Assembly (NCBI RefSeq): GCF_014696345.1
Contig: NZ_JACJPY010000007.1
Coordinates: 1 to 64,000, forward strand
Reading direction: 5' to 3'
DNA: 64,000 bases
DNA from: Pseudanabaena cinerea FACHB-1277
Lineage (GTDB): Bacteria > Cyanobacteriota > Cyanobacteriia > Pseudanabaenales > Pseudanabaenaceae
Under the pieces are notes generated by a model. That model was not told where the DNA came from and searched no databases. It worked only from the letters and a program-made list of their open reading frames with translations. Of the stretch, positions 1-9,109 are shown one piece after another; within the stretch, counting starts at the first letter, position 1, and each line of letters starts with the position of its first letter. The translations under genes and the position numbers were made by a program.

Positions 1-107
1 GCTTGATCGTCTAACAGTTCAGTTAGGGGAAACTTGATCATGTTTATGTCTGTTGTTGCGTCAAAACTTTTTTCCTATTTTACCATTTCACCTATTTACC
101 CACATGA

Positions 108-974
108 GCGAAAGTTTTAATCGGCATAACTTGGTCAGGGACAGTTCCCCAAACTCAGCAAACGCTCCAAGCTGCGATGGATATAACTAATAAAGATGCT
201 CCCACCACAAGGGCAAGTTGGACTAATTCATCCCCAAATTTAGAAGGTATTGGCATGGCTGCGGATATCGCCCGCAACCCTTCAAATGACAGTCTCACAG
301 GTAAACTCAACTATCGCGGTTATCGAGGAGAGTTCTCATTATCCCAAAATGCTTTGCTCAATCGCAATGGTCAAACTACAAATACCACTCAGTTGGATTT
401 CGGAACGTCTTTGGTATTTGCCGATGGCTATTGGGGGATCTCGCGCCCCGTTACGGGTAGCTTCGTTTTAGTCGCGCCGCACCCCACTCTGCAAGGTCGT
501 GTAATCGGTATTAACCCCAATGCGATCGGTGGTAATGCCGCACAGATAGAAGCGATCGGTCCAGCAGTCTTACCCGATTTGTCACCCTATCAAGTTTCCA
601 AAATCCGTATTTCTGCTCAAAATTTGCCTGTGGGTTATGATTTAGGTCAAACCAACTATGCGATTTTACCCACTTACAAAAGTGGCACGGCGATCCGTAT
701 CGGCACTGATGCAACCATCTTTTTACGCGGTACATTACGCAACAACAAAGATGAGCCGTTATCTCAACTGTCTGGAGAATTTATTTCTCTATCCGATCCC
801 AAGTGGACTCCCTTACAAATATTCACGAATAAAACAGGAAAGTTTGTCTTAAAAGGAATTAAACCAGGTCGCTATGAGTTAAAAATGTTTAACGATCCCC
901 CCGCCATCTTCTCCATTGATATTCCAGAAGGGAAAACTGGTGTTTACGACTTAGGTACGGTGCGATCGCAATAA
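108..974 (+). pseudogene. C-terminal remnant of a chaperone-usher outer-membrane usher (FimD/CsuD-like)
   Basis: The open frame resembles the last third of FimD/PapC/CsuD-type ushers, the outer-membrane pores that secrete chaperone-usher pili. It has a barrel-like strand region (YRGYRGEFSLSQN, then TSLVFADGYWGISRP), the linker motif GPAVLPDLSPYQVSKIRI, and the C-terminal carboxypeptidase-like domain (LPTYKSGTAIRIGTDAT, then GKFVLKGIKPGRYEL). Complete ushers are about 750-850 residues; only about 289 codons are open here. An in-frame TGA at 105-107 closes the frame and there is no good start codon or ribosome site; the first ATG (177) lies inside the conserved domain. No N-terminal usher sequence, chaperone or pilin is visible. 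A separate frame ending at 37 may be the tail of another gene. A frameshift whose 5' part lies outside the window cannot be excluded. Confidence 0.55.
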
Positions 975-1474
975 ATCGGAATTCAATAATATTTTTATCA
1001 CTATTTCCTCCTATGCGCTGATTTTTGTGATAAGCTTGGGTAGTGTTTTAGAATTGTTAGTAAACAAATAAGACTCGGAAGTTGGGAGCATTAGCTAGCT
1101 TGTTTTTGCAATTTTTATCCAATTTTTTGATTCAACAACTTTGAAGCACTACCAAAGGCCTAGAGTCCTTAGACAGTCAGACTGTCAACTTAGAAAGTTG
1201 CAGCATAAGGTTTCAGCCAGATGTATGATAATGTGAACTACCAAACACTTACCGCTTAGATTGCACAACTTATTTTCTAGTTCTTTGCGTCCCGCCACTT
1301 ATCTTTATCAAGGGATAGAGTGCGTGACTTCCCGCTCACATTTGGTAGTGCCAAAGCACAAAATGGTTTAGCCATTTTATGTTTTGAAAACCTCTACTGG
1401 GTTTGGATTTTAAACTCACAAAAGTGCAGCCACACTTGCGTGAATTGGTATAACATAGCTCGCCAAAGATCTAA
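975..1474. other. 500-bp intergenic region without a gene
   Basis: No credible ORF, tRNA or repeat copy is seen. It is AT-rich and has a small hairpin at 1360-1378 (AAAATGG, five-base loop, CCATTTT) about 100 bases before the kinase gene. It presumably holds the promoter of the histidine kinase, but no convincing -35/-10 pair stands out. Confidence 0.4.
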
Positions 1475-3529
1475 ATGAAAAAGAATAAGTCGCCTGAAGT
1501 CGAATCTACGCAAAGTCCATCGCAACTACAAGCTGAAATAGCAGAACTGCGCCGCGATGTTTTGCAACTGCAAATGGAAAATCAAGACTTAGAAAATTCA
1601 CTTTTGACCGCGATCGAACATGGTGACTTGATCGAAACCGAACTACTAGAGTTAAATAAAAGCCTTAAGAGTGAAGTGATAGAGCGCAAAATGGCGCAGG
1701 CCACCTTGCAATCAATTTTAGAAATTGTGTATCGCGATAAAAGCGATTTAGAAATCATGCTGGCAACAGCAACCGAACATGGCGACACCATCGAATACGA
1801 ACAGTATAACCGCGCAGTGGAAACTATGCGCCAGAGCGAAGAACAGTTTCGGGCGATCGCCGAGTCAACCAGTATCGCCATGCTGGTTAGTGATATTGAT
1901 ACTGGCTTGATCAGTTATGCCAATACCAGTGCTGGCGCGATGCTCCAAAAAGATGCCTGCGATTTGCTCAATACATCAGTTACCGATCTGTATTATTTGG
2001 AAACAGAATGGTTGGAATTAAAGGACTACTTTGTGACAAATCAAAAAGTCCGCGATTACGAAATTCGCCTCAATAGAGGTGAACAGCCCCCCATATGGGT
2101 CTTGGCTTCCCTACATCTACTGTGGCTCAAAGGAAAACAAGTTCTACTAAATACATTCTATGATGTTACATTGTTAAAAAACACTGAAATCGCCCTGCGA
2201 GAATCTGAATCGCGCCTGAGAGAACAGGCAAATCTATTAGAGCAGCGCGTTGAACAGCGCACCCATGCCCTCAAAAAAGCAAAGGAATCTGCTGAAGCTG
2301 CTAGTCGATCTAAAGCTGCATTTTTAGCAAATATGAGTCATGAACTACGTACCCCCCTGAATGCCATTTTGGGATTTGCTCAACTTATGCTTTATGACCA
2401 AGAGCTAAATGCCCAGCATCAAGCTGACTTACAAGCTATTTGTAATAGTGGCAATCATCTATTGACAATGATTAATGACATTCTGGAAATGTCAAAACTA
2501 GAGGCAGGCAGTGTATTGTTGCGATTGAAAGAATGCTATCTATACGATATCACCGCTACTGTGCGGGAAATGTTGTCTCTCAAAGCCATAGAGAAGAATC
2601 TAGAACTAGATGTAAGTATCCAGCCCGATGTGCCGCAGCGTATTTATACTGATGAGGGAAAATTGCGGCAAGTCCTAATTAACTTAATGGGTAATGCAAT
2701 CAAATTTACTAATGATGGTTATGTGCGCTTGCGGATTTCTGTTGAACCTGATCCTCACCAATCATTAGATAATGCCTTAGAAAATGTAAATACTTTATTA
2801 GCTAATTCAAATTCCTTATGTTTGCATTGTGCAGTGGAAGATACTGGGGTAGGCATTGAGGAATCTGAGATTGCGAAATTATTTCAACCTTTTGTGCAAA
2901 CGGCCTCGGGAATGCGATCGCAGGAGGGGACAGGTCTAGGGCTTTCCATCAGCTATAACTACATCAAACTCATGGGTGGTCAAATGTCTGTGGAGAGTCG
3001 AGTTAACCAAGGTTCAGTTTTTCAGTTTTATATTCCCATTCAATCTTTAGATGATTGTGTTGACTACACTATCAAGCCCCATAGCCGCATTGTTGGCATA
3101 GAAGGCAAACAAAAGTATCGGATTTTAGTCGCGGAAGATATGCGCTTTAATCGTCAGCTATTAGCAAGAATTATTGCGCCCCTAGGGTTTGAATTGCGCG
3201 AGGTGGGTAATGGCGAAGAAGTGATTGCGCTATGGCGATCGTGGTCGCCACATTTAATTTGGATGGACATCAGAATGCCCATATTAGATGGGTATGCTGC
3301 CACTTCAGAAATCAGGAAAATTGAGTCAAGCCTGAATATGTCAAATTCTCAGAAGGTGAAAATTATTGCCTTGACTGCCAACTTAGTCGACATTCAGCAA
3401 GAGGATCTATTACTTTATGGATTTGATGGATTGATTACAAAGCCATTTACCGAGGAGCAAATTTTTACGCAAATGTCTAAATTGCTGAATCTCAAGTACA
3501 TATACGATAGCACTCCCTTCCCATCCTAA
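1475..3529 (+). CDS. Hybrid sensor histidine kinase (coiled coil-PAS-HisKA-HATPase-receiver)
   Basis: Soluble hybrid kinase of 684 residues with no membrane segment, so probably a cytoplasmic sensor. Order: charged coiled coil (about 15-115), PAS-like domain (about 120-235), second short coiled coil, HisKA with the phospho-acceptor in SHELRTPLN (His near 289), HATPase_c with N-box NLMGNAIKF (about 402), DTGVGI (about 455) and GTGLGLS, then a receiver domain starting RILVAEDMRFN (about 548) with the phospho-Asp in WMDIRMP (about 596) and Lys in ITKPF. All catalytic motifs look intact. The N-terminal coil holds two related segments (TAIEHGDLIE and TATEHGDTIE) about 50 residues apart, suggesting duplication. 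The gene stands alone, with no adjacent partner regulator; output probably goes through a histidine phosphotransfer protein elsewhere. The input signal is unknown. Confidence 0.92.
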   Translation: MKKNKSPEVESTQSPSQLQAEIAELRRDVLQLQMENQDLENSLLTAIEHGDLIETELLELNKSLKSEVIERKMAQATLQSILEIVYRDKSDLEIMLATATEHGDTIEYEQYNRAVETMRQSEEQFRAIAESTSIAMLVSDIDTGLISYANTSAGAMLQKDACDLLNTSVTDLYYLETEWLELKDYFVTNQKVRDYEIRLNRGEQPPIWVLASLHLLWLKGKQVLLNTFYDVTLLKNTEIALRESESRLREQANLLEQRVEQRTHALKKAKESAEAASRSKAAFLANMSHELRTPLNAILGFAQLMLYDQELNAQHQADLQAICNSGNHLLTMINDILEMSKLEAGSVLLRLKECYLYDITATVREMLSLKAIEKNLELDVSIQPDVPQRIYTDEGKLRQVLINLMGNAIKFTNDGYVRLRISVEPDPHQSLDNALENVNTLLANSNSLCLHCAVEDTGVGIEESEIAKLFQPFVQTASGMRSQEGTGLGLSISYNYIKLMGGQMSVESRVNQGSVFQFYIPIQSLDDCVDYTIKPHSRIVGIEGKQKYRILVAEDMRFNRQLLARIIAPLGFELREVGNGEEVIALWRSWSPHLIWMDIRMPILDGYAATSEIRKIESSLNMSNSQKVKIIALTANLVDIQQEDLLLYGFDGLITKPFTEEQIFTQMSKLLNLKYIYDSTPFPS

Positions 3530-3844
3530 AAATAGATCTCTCAAAGCGATCGCGAGGGCGGTTTCATAATTACGGCAGTCATAGCTTTGCCTTGCCTGTT
3601 GCTATATTGGCAGTTTTTGTATACAGTATACGAGTAATCTAGCGGTTGATGCTAACTAAATGCAATCTAAATGCAAACCCATATTTTAGTTACACCAATT
3701 GCCAAGCAAACAAAGCACAAGGCAAAATTTAAAAGTGTCGCAATGTAACACTTTCAAATTTTGTCTTGGTTGGGGTTTGAGCGCTTTGCGCTATAGGTTA
3801 CGCATCGTCAACAGCAAAAGGATAAATTCCAGAGGATCAAATCC
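3530..3844. other. Intergenic region, repeat-rich, upstream of exported protein gene
   Basis: 315 bases without a convincing gene. It holds a HIP1-rich stretch, a GTATAC-A-GTATAC double palindrome near 3619-3631, a long imperfect inverted repeat (3723-3763) and a small AGCGC/GCGCT hairpin near 3779-3791. The frame open from 3699 to 3884 has composition unlike the neighbours and was not accepted. Confidence 0.4.
3723..3763. repeat. Imperfect inverted repeat, 16-bp arms
   Basis: Arms 3723-3738 and 3748-3763 match at 15 of 16 positions around a 9-base loop. It shares the string TTTAAAAGTGTCGC with another hairpin at 16227-16271, so both may be relics of one small element family. Confidence 0.5.
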
Positions 3845-4342
3845 ATGTTCAAGAATCAAACCAGTTCATCTATTGGTCAACTAACGGCTAGATTTAGCGC
3901 CCTGTGTGCAGCAATATTACTGTCTCTTAGCGTATTTCTGGGAATGCCAGTCAATGCTCAAGCAAGCATGAATCCAATTGCATCAGATATACTGACCAAT
4001 GGCGTAGTATCTGCGGTCTTGATTGCTGATGCTGAGGAAGAACTAACCGAAGCAGAAACACCCGTAGTCCAACCAGATGCTAAACTGGAAGCCAAGAAAG
4101 CTAAGGCTGCGGCAAAGCTAGAAGCCAAGAAGCTAAAAGAGGCGGCGGAAGCTGAAGCAGCAGCAGCAAAGGCAGCAAAAAAAGCGGCGAAAAAAGCGGC
4201 AAAGCTAGAAGCTAAGAAGCAAAAGGAGTTGGCAAAATTAGAGGCGAAGAAAGCTAAAGAGGCAGCAGTTGAAGAGCCTACGGCTGAAGAACCTACGATT
4301 GAAGAGTCTGCACCTGAGTCTTCAGAAGTGGCTCCTGAGTAG
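3845..4342 (+). CDS. Exported Ala/Lys/Glu-rich protein of unknown function
   Basis: 165 residues. The N-terminus looks like a signal peptide: hydrophobic stretch LCAAILLSLSVFLGM (about 20-34) followed by a signal-peptidase I-like site NAQA/S near 41. The mature part is low complexity: from about 70 to 135 it is built almost only from A, K, E and L with repeated LEAKK and AKKAA units, predicting a long charged helix, then an acidic, Pro/Glu-rich tail. A ribosome site (AGAGGA) lies 8 bases before the ATG. Similar AKE-rich tails occur in periplasmic or envelope proteins, but no family can be named. It lies one gene upstream of another small exported protein (5500-6171). Confidence 0.6.
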   Translation: MFKNQTSSSIGQLTARFSALCAAILLSLSVFLGMPVNAQASMNPIASDILTNGVVSAVLIADAEEELTEAETPVVQPDAKLEAKKAKAAAKLEAKKLKEAAEAEAAAAKAAKKAAKKAAKLEAKKQKELAKLEAKKAKEAAVEEPTAEEPTIEESAPESSEVAPE

Positions 4343-4419
4343 TTTCTGAACTTGTAGCAGTTTTCATTTCACTAAAGGCAAAATGAAGACTTAAAATCCT
4401 TGCTAGGCTTGACTTTTTT

Positions 4420-4451
4420 GTTTTCAAATGAGTGCATACTCATTTGAAAAC
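4420..4451. repeat. Perfect 14-bp inverted repeat (hairpin, 4-base loop)
   Basis: Arms GTTTTCAAATGAGT (4420-4433) and its exact complement (4438-4451) flank GCAT. No T-run follows on either strand, so it is not a classical terminator. It lies 50 bases upstream of the DUF1275 gene, where it could be an operator, an RNA processing site or a terminator of the upstream gene. Confidence 0.6.
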
Positions 4452-4502
4452 TCCTATAGCTAATTTGTTAGTTAAGACGTGAACCCCATCCAAGGCAAAT
4501 CA

Positions 4503-5294
4503 ATGACCTCTGTACTTCCCCAAACACGAACTAAGTTTAGCCTTAGCTCTTTTTTGATTAGCGATGGCCCAGCAGGTTTTTTATTAAGCTGGGTAGCTGG
4601 CTTTGTTGATACTTCTGCCTTTATCATTCTATTTGGAGTATTTACTGCCCATGTGACTGGCAATATTGCCTTAGCTGGATCTTCCTTTGTGAGTTCGGAT
4701 ACAGAAACAACGATCACGCGGCTACTGATGTTACCCACTTTTGTCATCACAGTGGCATTGACCTCGCTAATAGCTCGTTATGCTCGAAGCAAAAACTGGT
4801 GCGTATTTGGGATTTTGTTGTCGGTTGAGGCGATCGCATTGGCTGTTTTCTTGTTTTTGGGTATGACATTATCTCCAGCATTACTACTTGATGTTCAAGA
4901 AGATTTGATTTTACCTATTGGTATCTCTGGTGTTGTGGCAATGGCAATTCAAAATGCGCTCATGAAAGAGGCAAGGGGCGTATTCCGAAGCTATATACCC
5001 ACCACAGTGATGACTGGCAATACGACGCAACTCACTATTGATGTGGTGCAATATTTAAGTGCCAAGTTTGCTAAGGTTCAGACTGAAATAACTTCCAGTG
5101 AAGCGGCAGAATCTTTAGAAAGAATTGGTCGCTTTGTACCAACAATTGTTGGCTTTGCTCTTGGTGGGCTATTAGCAGCAATTTTTGTGTTAGTCTCAGA
5201 GACTTGGTGGAGTTTAGCTCTTCCCTTAGTCATTATTACGATCTTGGCGATCGCTGCCTTTAGCGATTATTACCAAAAGTCGAACAAAGCTTAA
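4503..5294 (+). CDS. DUF1275 (YoaK-like) integral membrane protein
   Basis: About 263 residues with some six hydrophobic segments. The family pattern is clear: WVAGFVDTSAF in the first helix, the HVTGN motif, and the later TTVMTGNTTQL repeat of the same motif, giving the two-fold pseudo-symmetry typical of DUF1275/YoaK proteins of the inner membrane. The family is often called a putative transporter; substrate and function are not established. An in-frame GTG at 4479 would add eight residues; ATG at 4503 is preferred because AAGG lies about 8 bases upstream. It is transcribed with the two small exported-protein genes around it but with gaps over 150 bases, so an operon is not evident. Confidence 0.85.
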   Translation: MTSVLPQTRTKFSLSSFLISDGPAGFLLSWVAGFVDTSAFIILFGVFTAHVTGNIALAGSSFVSSDTETTITRLLMLPTFVITVALTSLIARYARSKNWCVFGILLSVEAIALAVFLFLGMTLSPALLLDVQEDLILPIGISGVVAMAIQNALMKEARGVFRSYIPTTVMTGNTTQLTIDVVQYLSAKFAKVQTEITSSEAAESLERIGRFVPTIVGFALGGLLAAIFVLVSETWWSLALPLVIITILAIAAFSDYYQKSNKA

Positions 5295-5499
5295 AAAATG
5301 AGAGTTGTTTGCTGGCTTTAATGGAAATCGATTTGTATTAATGATTGACGGCTTTCTTCCCACTACAAATCTAGACATTAAAAACCAAGGATTAGCAGTG
5401 CTGAGTTTCGCGCCATCTGCTCTTTATCTAGGAAAGCAGTAAACAGATCCAGAATAAAATTATTAGTAAATATCCACAAAACTATCCTTGATTAGAAAA

Positions 5500-6171
5500 A
5501 TGAACAAACTATCATCAAAATTGCTAACTGCATTAATAGGTGTTGTCATCTTAACTGGCTTGTTATTGGGTAATGTGCTTGATGTACAAGCCGCCCAATT
5601 TTCTCCTATAGCAATTGTTGCAGAAGGCGAAGTTGTTGAGACTGAAGCAATTACTGAGCCAGAAGTTACCGCCGAAGTTGCTGTGCCAGAGGATACAATT
5701 GCACCTGCGGCGATTATTCCCGCACCTGAACCACCAACAGTTAAGCCTGTGACATCTCCCGAAACAGCCAGCCTGCTCAAGCAACTGGAGACAGAAATTT
5801 TGCCACAAATTGAGAGTGTTCTCACTCCAGAACAGCAGGTTGAATTTGCATCTAAAGTCGCGGCTGGTACTAGTTTTCGTAAAGCTTTCAAGGCGGTAAC
5901 TCTTACCCCTGCTCAAAAGAACAAGCTAAGCGCAGTTTTTAAGTCCATTCCCAAGAAGGACATCTTTGCCACTCTTACCCCTGCTCAAAAGAAGGAATTG
6001 TTTATGAAGAATAAGCAACTCTTCATTCCCACTTCTGAGGAAATTGGCGCTAAGATTAATGCAGGTATGCAAATGGGTAAAGATAAGTCTAAGTCTGCAT
6101 TTGCTCCTTCGACTGAGCAGATTGTCGATAAGATCAGTGCTAAGAGAAAAGCGATCGGCATCGAAGATTAA
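5500..6171 (+). CDS. Exported protein with three LTPxQ motifs, function unknown
   Basis: 223 residues from the ATG at 5500 (a TTG at 5488 would add four). A signal peptide is evident: MNKLSSK, then LLTALIGVVILTGLLLG, then a VQA/A cleavage site. A Glu/Val/Pro-rich spacer (about 40-85) follows, then a helical region with LTPEQQVEF, LTPAQKNKL and LTPAQKKEL. The repeated LTPxQ recalls the LTxxQ motif of periplasmic CpxP/Spy-type chaperones and metal-stress sensors, but the rest is not recognisably that family, so this is only a hint. A periplasmic location is likely. Two LTPAQK units are separated by about 22 residues and may be an internal duplication. A MITE begins four bases after the stop codon. 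Confidence 0.6.
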   Translation: MNKLSSKLLTALIGVVILTGLLLGNVLDVQAAQFSPIAIVAEGEVVETEAITEPEVTAEVAVPEDTIAPAAIIPAPEPPTVKPVTSPETASLLKQLETEILPQIESVLTPEQQVEFASKVAAGTSFRKAFKAVTLTPAQKNKLSAVFKSIPKKDIFATLTPAQKKELFMKNKQLFIPTSEEIGAKINAGMQMGKDKSKSAFAPSTEQIVDKISAKRKAIGIED

Positions 6172-6174
6172 TGC

Positions 6175-6266
6175 TAGGACCTACGTAAAGCGACCAAAAT
6201 CAGGGGCAATTCATGAACTGCCCCTACACTAGAATCAGGGCTTCAAGGTCTCTTGCGTAAGTCCTA
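6175..6266. repeat. MITE-like element, family A copy 1 (92 bp)
   Basis: Ends are inverted repeats: TAGGACCTACGTAAA at the left and the complement of TAGGACTTACGCAAG at the right. The centre holds a palindrome, GGGGCAATTCATGAACTGCC (about 6206-6227). It resembles copies at 10547-10651 and 33378-33440. There is no coding capacity, so it would be mobilised only in trans. TAGGACTTACGCA-type ends recur among small cyanobacterial elements. Confidence 0.7.
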
Positions 6267-6278
6267 AACAATTCCGTT

Positions 6279-7793
6279 TCAGTTCTTTTGCTTATTAGTT
6301 TTTTTGAAGGGCGGTTCACGCAAGTTAGGAATATCTAGATCGCGTTCATCGGGTTTCAACTCTAACACCTTTGCAAAAGCGGCGATCGCCTCATCCTTCC
6401 GTCCTAAAGTTCGCAACAATAAAACCTTCGTTCGCCAAGCAGCAATATTGTCAGGCTCGATTTTCAAAGCTACTTCCACCTTTGCCAGAGCTTCTTGAGG
6501 TTTGTTATTACGATTTAACACAAGCGCTTGTGCTAGTAGATCTTCTACAGATAATGGTGGCGATGGCGCTGCAATGACTGAAGGGGGAGTCGATTGCGAT
6601 GGAGTTGGTATGGCAATTGGGGCATTTATTGGTGGCACAACAGGGGGCGGAACGGGTAAGGATAATGGGACGCTTGGGCTGTTGGCAATAATGTCGGGAA
6701 TGGGCGGTTTGCTGAGTTTGACAAAAATAATGCTGAGCAGGGCAACTAGACCCGCACCTCCTGCAAGCAAGAGCCATAGCGGCGGCATTTGCCGACTTGA
6801 GGAGTTTGACAAAACAACGGTTGAATGGGGATTTGTTGGAATAGATGGGGCTGCTGGTGAGGGCGTGGGGGGCGAATCTGTATTTTGACTAGTATTTTGA
6901 TTGGTATTTTGACTAGTATTTTGATTAGTATCGGAGGAGTGGACTACAGTGGGCAAATCACTGTTGGAGTTTATCTGCTCGATCGCTTGCAGCACATCTT
7001 GAGCATTCTGATAGCGTTGGCGGAAGTCATAGCGCACCATTTTGTCGAGAATATCGAGAAACTGTGACGAATAACTGCCCTGCAAGCGATCGCGCCATAT
7101 CAATTCCGCCGTCTCAGGATGTTCTGGAAATAGCCGTGGTTCTGCACCTGTGATTGCTTGGATTGCCATCATCCCCACTGCATAGATGTCGCTGCTAAAG
7201 CGTGGTTTGCCGTTCAATTGCTCAATGGGCATATAGCCAGGGGAACCGATCGCAATAGTTAAGTTGGTACTGCCCTGTGCATCTGCTGCTAAGCCGCCGA
7301 TTTCTTTGACTGCACCAAAGTCAATTAATACAATTTGGCGATCGGCTTTACGTCTAATTAAATTGGCTGGTTTGATGTCACGGTGAACAACATTGCGCCC
7401 ATGAACAAATACCAAAATTTCTAAAACTTCTTTGAGCAATTTAGTTACCGCCGTTTCAGGCGATCGCTTACCATTGCCAATTTCTTGGGTTAGGTCATGA
7501 CCATCCGCAAATTCTTGAACTAAGTAAAAATCTTTACCTTCTTGAAAGTGTGCCAATAAACGGGGAATGCGATCGTGGGAACCCAGCGCATAGAGAATTT
7601 CTGCTTCTTGATCAAACAAACGTTTGGCAGTTTCCAATACAAAGGTTTCATTGGATATTGGCTTCAAATGCTTGACAACACAAATAGGATGAGTGGGCAG
7701 GTCAATATCTTCAGCTAGATAGGTCTGACCAAAGCCACCACCACCAAGGTGACGCACAATTTTGTAATGACCTCTAAGTATGGTATTCAGCAC
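6279..7793 (-). CDS. Serine/threonine protein kinase with membrane anchor and TPR tail
   Basis: 504-residue Hanks-type (PknB-like) kinase. Kinase domain about 10-275: Gly-rich loop GGGGFGQTY, catalytic Lys in VVKHL (41), HRDIKPANL (137-144), DFG (158-160) and SPGYMPIEQ, all intact. A low-complexity linker follows with repeated NQNTSQNT units (a tandem DNA repeat near 6887-6930), then one membrane helix (about 340-360, LWLLLAGGAGLVALLSIIF), a Pro-rich extracytoplasmic stretch and a TPR-like region (about 414-482). The topology suggests a cytoplasmic kinase with a periplasmic or lumenal TPR sensor. Ser/Thr kinases with C-terminal TPRs are common in cyanobacteria (Spk group); targets are unknown. 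Monocistronic; no terminator is obvious next to the downstream MITE. Confidence 0.92.
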   Translation of the reverse strand: MLNTILRGHYKIVRHLGGGGFGQTYLAEDIDLPTHPICVVKHLKPISNETFVLETAKRLFDQEAEILYALGSHDRIPRLLAHFQEGKDFYLVQEFADGHDLTQEIGNGKRSPETAVTKLLKEVLEILVFVHGRNVVHRDIKPANLIRRKADRQIVLIDFGAVKEIGGLAADAQGSTNLTIAIGSPGYMPIEQLNGKPRFSSDIYAVGMMAIQAITGAEPRLFPEHPETAELIWRDRLQGSYSSQFLDILDKMVRYDFRQRYQNAQDVLQAIEQINSNSDLPTVVHSSDTNQNTSQNTNQNTSQNTDSPPTPSPAAPSIPTNPHSTVVLSNSSSRQMPPLWLLLAGGAGLVALLSIIFVKLSKPPIPDIIANSPSVPLSLPVPPPVVPPINAPIAIPTPSQSTPPSVIAAPSPPLSVEDLLAQALVLNRNNKPQEALAKVEVALKIEPDNIAAWRTKVLLLRTLGRKDEAIAAFAKVLELKPDERDLDIPNLREPPFKKTNKQKN

Positions 7794-7921
7794 ATTTGCT
7801 TTACAGGTTATTGTGTTCGGAAGTCTATCGAAAAAGTGGATTTAAAAAACCATGCTTCCAGCGCGGCTCTATATTAACACCTAATTTTGCGCTAGGATGT
7901 ACGATGCAAAAAAGGCAGCGT

Positions 7922-9103
7922 TTAGTCATAGGTACGCCCCCGCCAACTTTTGGGCTTGCTAGAGGCTGAAAGCCAAATGCGAAACACGGCGAAGGGATCA
8001 GCGAGGGGAGATAGCCAAAACCCAAAGCCCACATCGGTATAGCTGCCGCGAATGCCAAAGACCAATAGCACTCGGATCAAAACGAGGAAAGCATTGAGCC
8101 ACAACCAAATATTCATGGCTAGGCTCATGGGCAGTAGGGCGACATATTGCCACAACAGAAGCGTTAGTAATATTGGCAATGGTAAACCCTGCACCGCCGT
8201 GAGCAGTAAGCAATCGCCAAGGGTTTGGCTAGGCGTGGATGCATCTTTGAGATCCAGCGATCGCCCCCATTCGCGCCATGTTTCTGCCATGGAAGTATAC
8301 ATTCGCACCTGCATCAGCGCCGCGCCATCTAAAAACCCTACCTTAGCACCCCGTTGGGCGGCGGCTCTCGCAAGGGTGACATCATCGCAAAAGGAAGACT
8401 TCGCCAATTCATAGCCATTGAGTTCCACGAGCTTAGCGCGTTTGGATAAAAAGCATTGACCATTTGCCATCACCCGATCTTCCGTAAATTGGCTGCGATC
8501 GCCTGTTGCTCCAAATCTATAGATTAGAGTAATCAACAAAGCTGGCTGGAGCCATTGTTCACCCGCAGTTTTGAGAATGAATTTTGGCGATAAGGACACA
8601 ATATCAAAACCATCAATGGTCGCTTGCTGCACAAAACTGGCTACTAAGCCATGCTGTGGCACAGTATCCGCATCAATCCCCAAAATCCACTCGCTACTGG
8701 GATCGCTCTGCAAAAAGCCATTGTGCAAAGCCCAAGGTCGCCCCACCCAACCTTCAGGCAAGGGATCATCGGTGACTAATTTCAGGGGAATCGGAAATTC
8801 CTTTTGCAACTTCTGTACATACTCAGGTGTGCCATCCTGCGATCGGCTATCCACCACGATAATTTCCCGCGCCGCCTGATGGCGCAAGCCCTCTAGACAG
8901 GTTGGCAACCGCTCAATTTCATTGAGAGTGGGAATAACGATGGATACTTGTGGGGTGATTGACTGCGGATCTGACGCTAAGGGCTGTAATGGTGGGTTAC
9001 GATCGCGGGCAGTACTGAGACGTTTGAGCAAAATCAAGGTTGCGGGAATTTGCAGCAATAAAAATATGGCAGGTACAGCCGTCAAAAATAGTGAATTAGC
9101 CAA
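7922..9103 (-). CDS. cruG: Family 2 glycosyltransferase, probably CruG-like (carotenoid 2'-O-glycosyltransferase)
   Basis: 393-residue membrane-associated GT2. An N-terminal hydrophobic segment (about 4-25) precedes the GT-A domain with VSIVIPTLNE, the DxD-type motif GIDADTVP (about 141) and the acceptor region FCDDVTLARAA; three or so C-terminal helices (about 285-350) follow. TDDPLPEGWVGRPWALHNGF and EWGRSLDLKDAS are features I associate with cyanobacterial CruG, which adds the sugar to myxol-type carotenoids; this assignment rests on memory of the family, and another lipid-linked GT2 is possible. The TTG start lies six bases after the dps stop, with GAGGAA inside the end of dps as ribosome site, so it is probably co-transcribed with dps. 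Confidence 0.62.
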   Translation of the reverse strand: MANSLFLTAVPAIFLLLQIPATLILLKRLSTARDRNPPLQPLASDPQSITPQVSIVIPTLNEIERLPTCLEGLRHQAAREIIVVDSRSQDGTPEYVQKLQKEFPIPLKLVTDDPLPEGWVGRPWALHNGFLQSDPSSEWILGIDADTVPQHGLVASFVQQATIDGFDIVSLSPKFILKTAGEQWLQPALLITLIYRFGATGDRSQFTEDRVMANGQCFLSKRAKLVELNGYELAKSSFCDDVTLARAAAQRGAKVGFLDGAALMQVRMYTSMAETWREWGRSLDLKDASTPSQTLGDCLLLTAVQGLPLPILLTLLLWQYVALLPMSLAMNIWLWLNAFLVLIRVLLVFGIRGSYTDVGFGFWLSPLADPFAVFRIWLSASSKPKSWRGRTYD

Positions 9104-9109
9104 CTAGTT

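Noticed and set aside
3699..3884. 61-codon plus-strand frame before the exported AKE-rich protein
   Set aside because: Overlaps the start of the better gene at 3845, lies over an inverted repeat, has no ribosome site and atypical composition.
5341..5442. 33-codon frame between the DUF1275 gene and the LTPxQ protein gene
   Set aside because: No ribosome site, no conserved feature, and this length is expected by chance.
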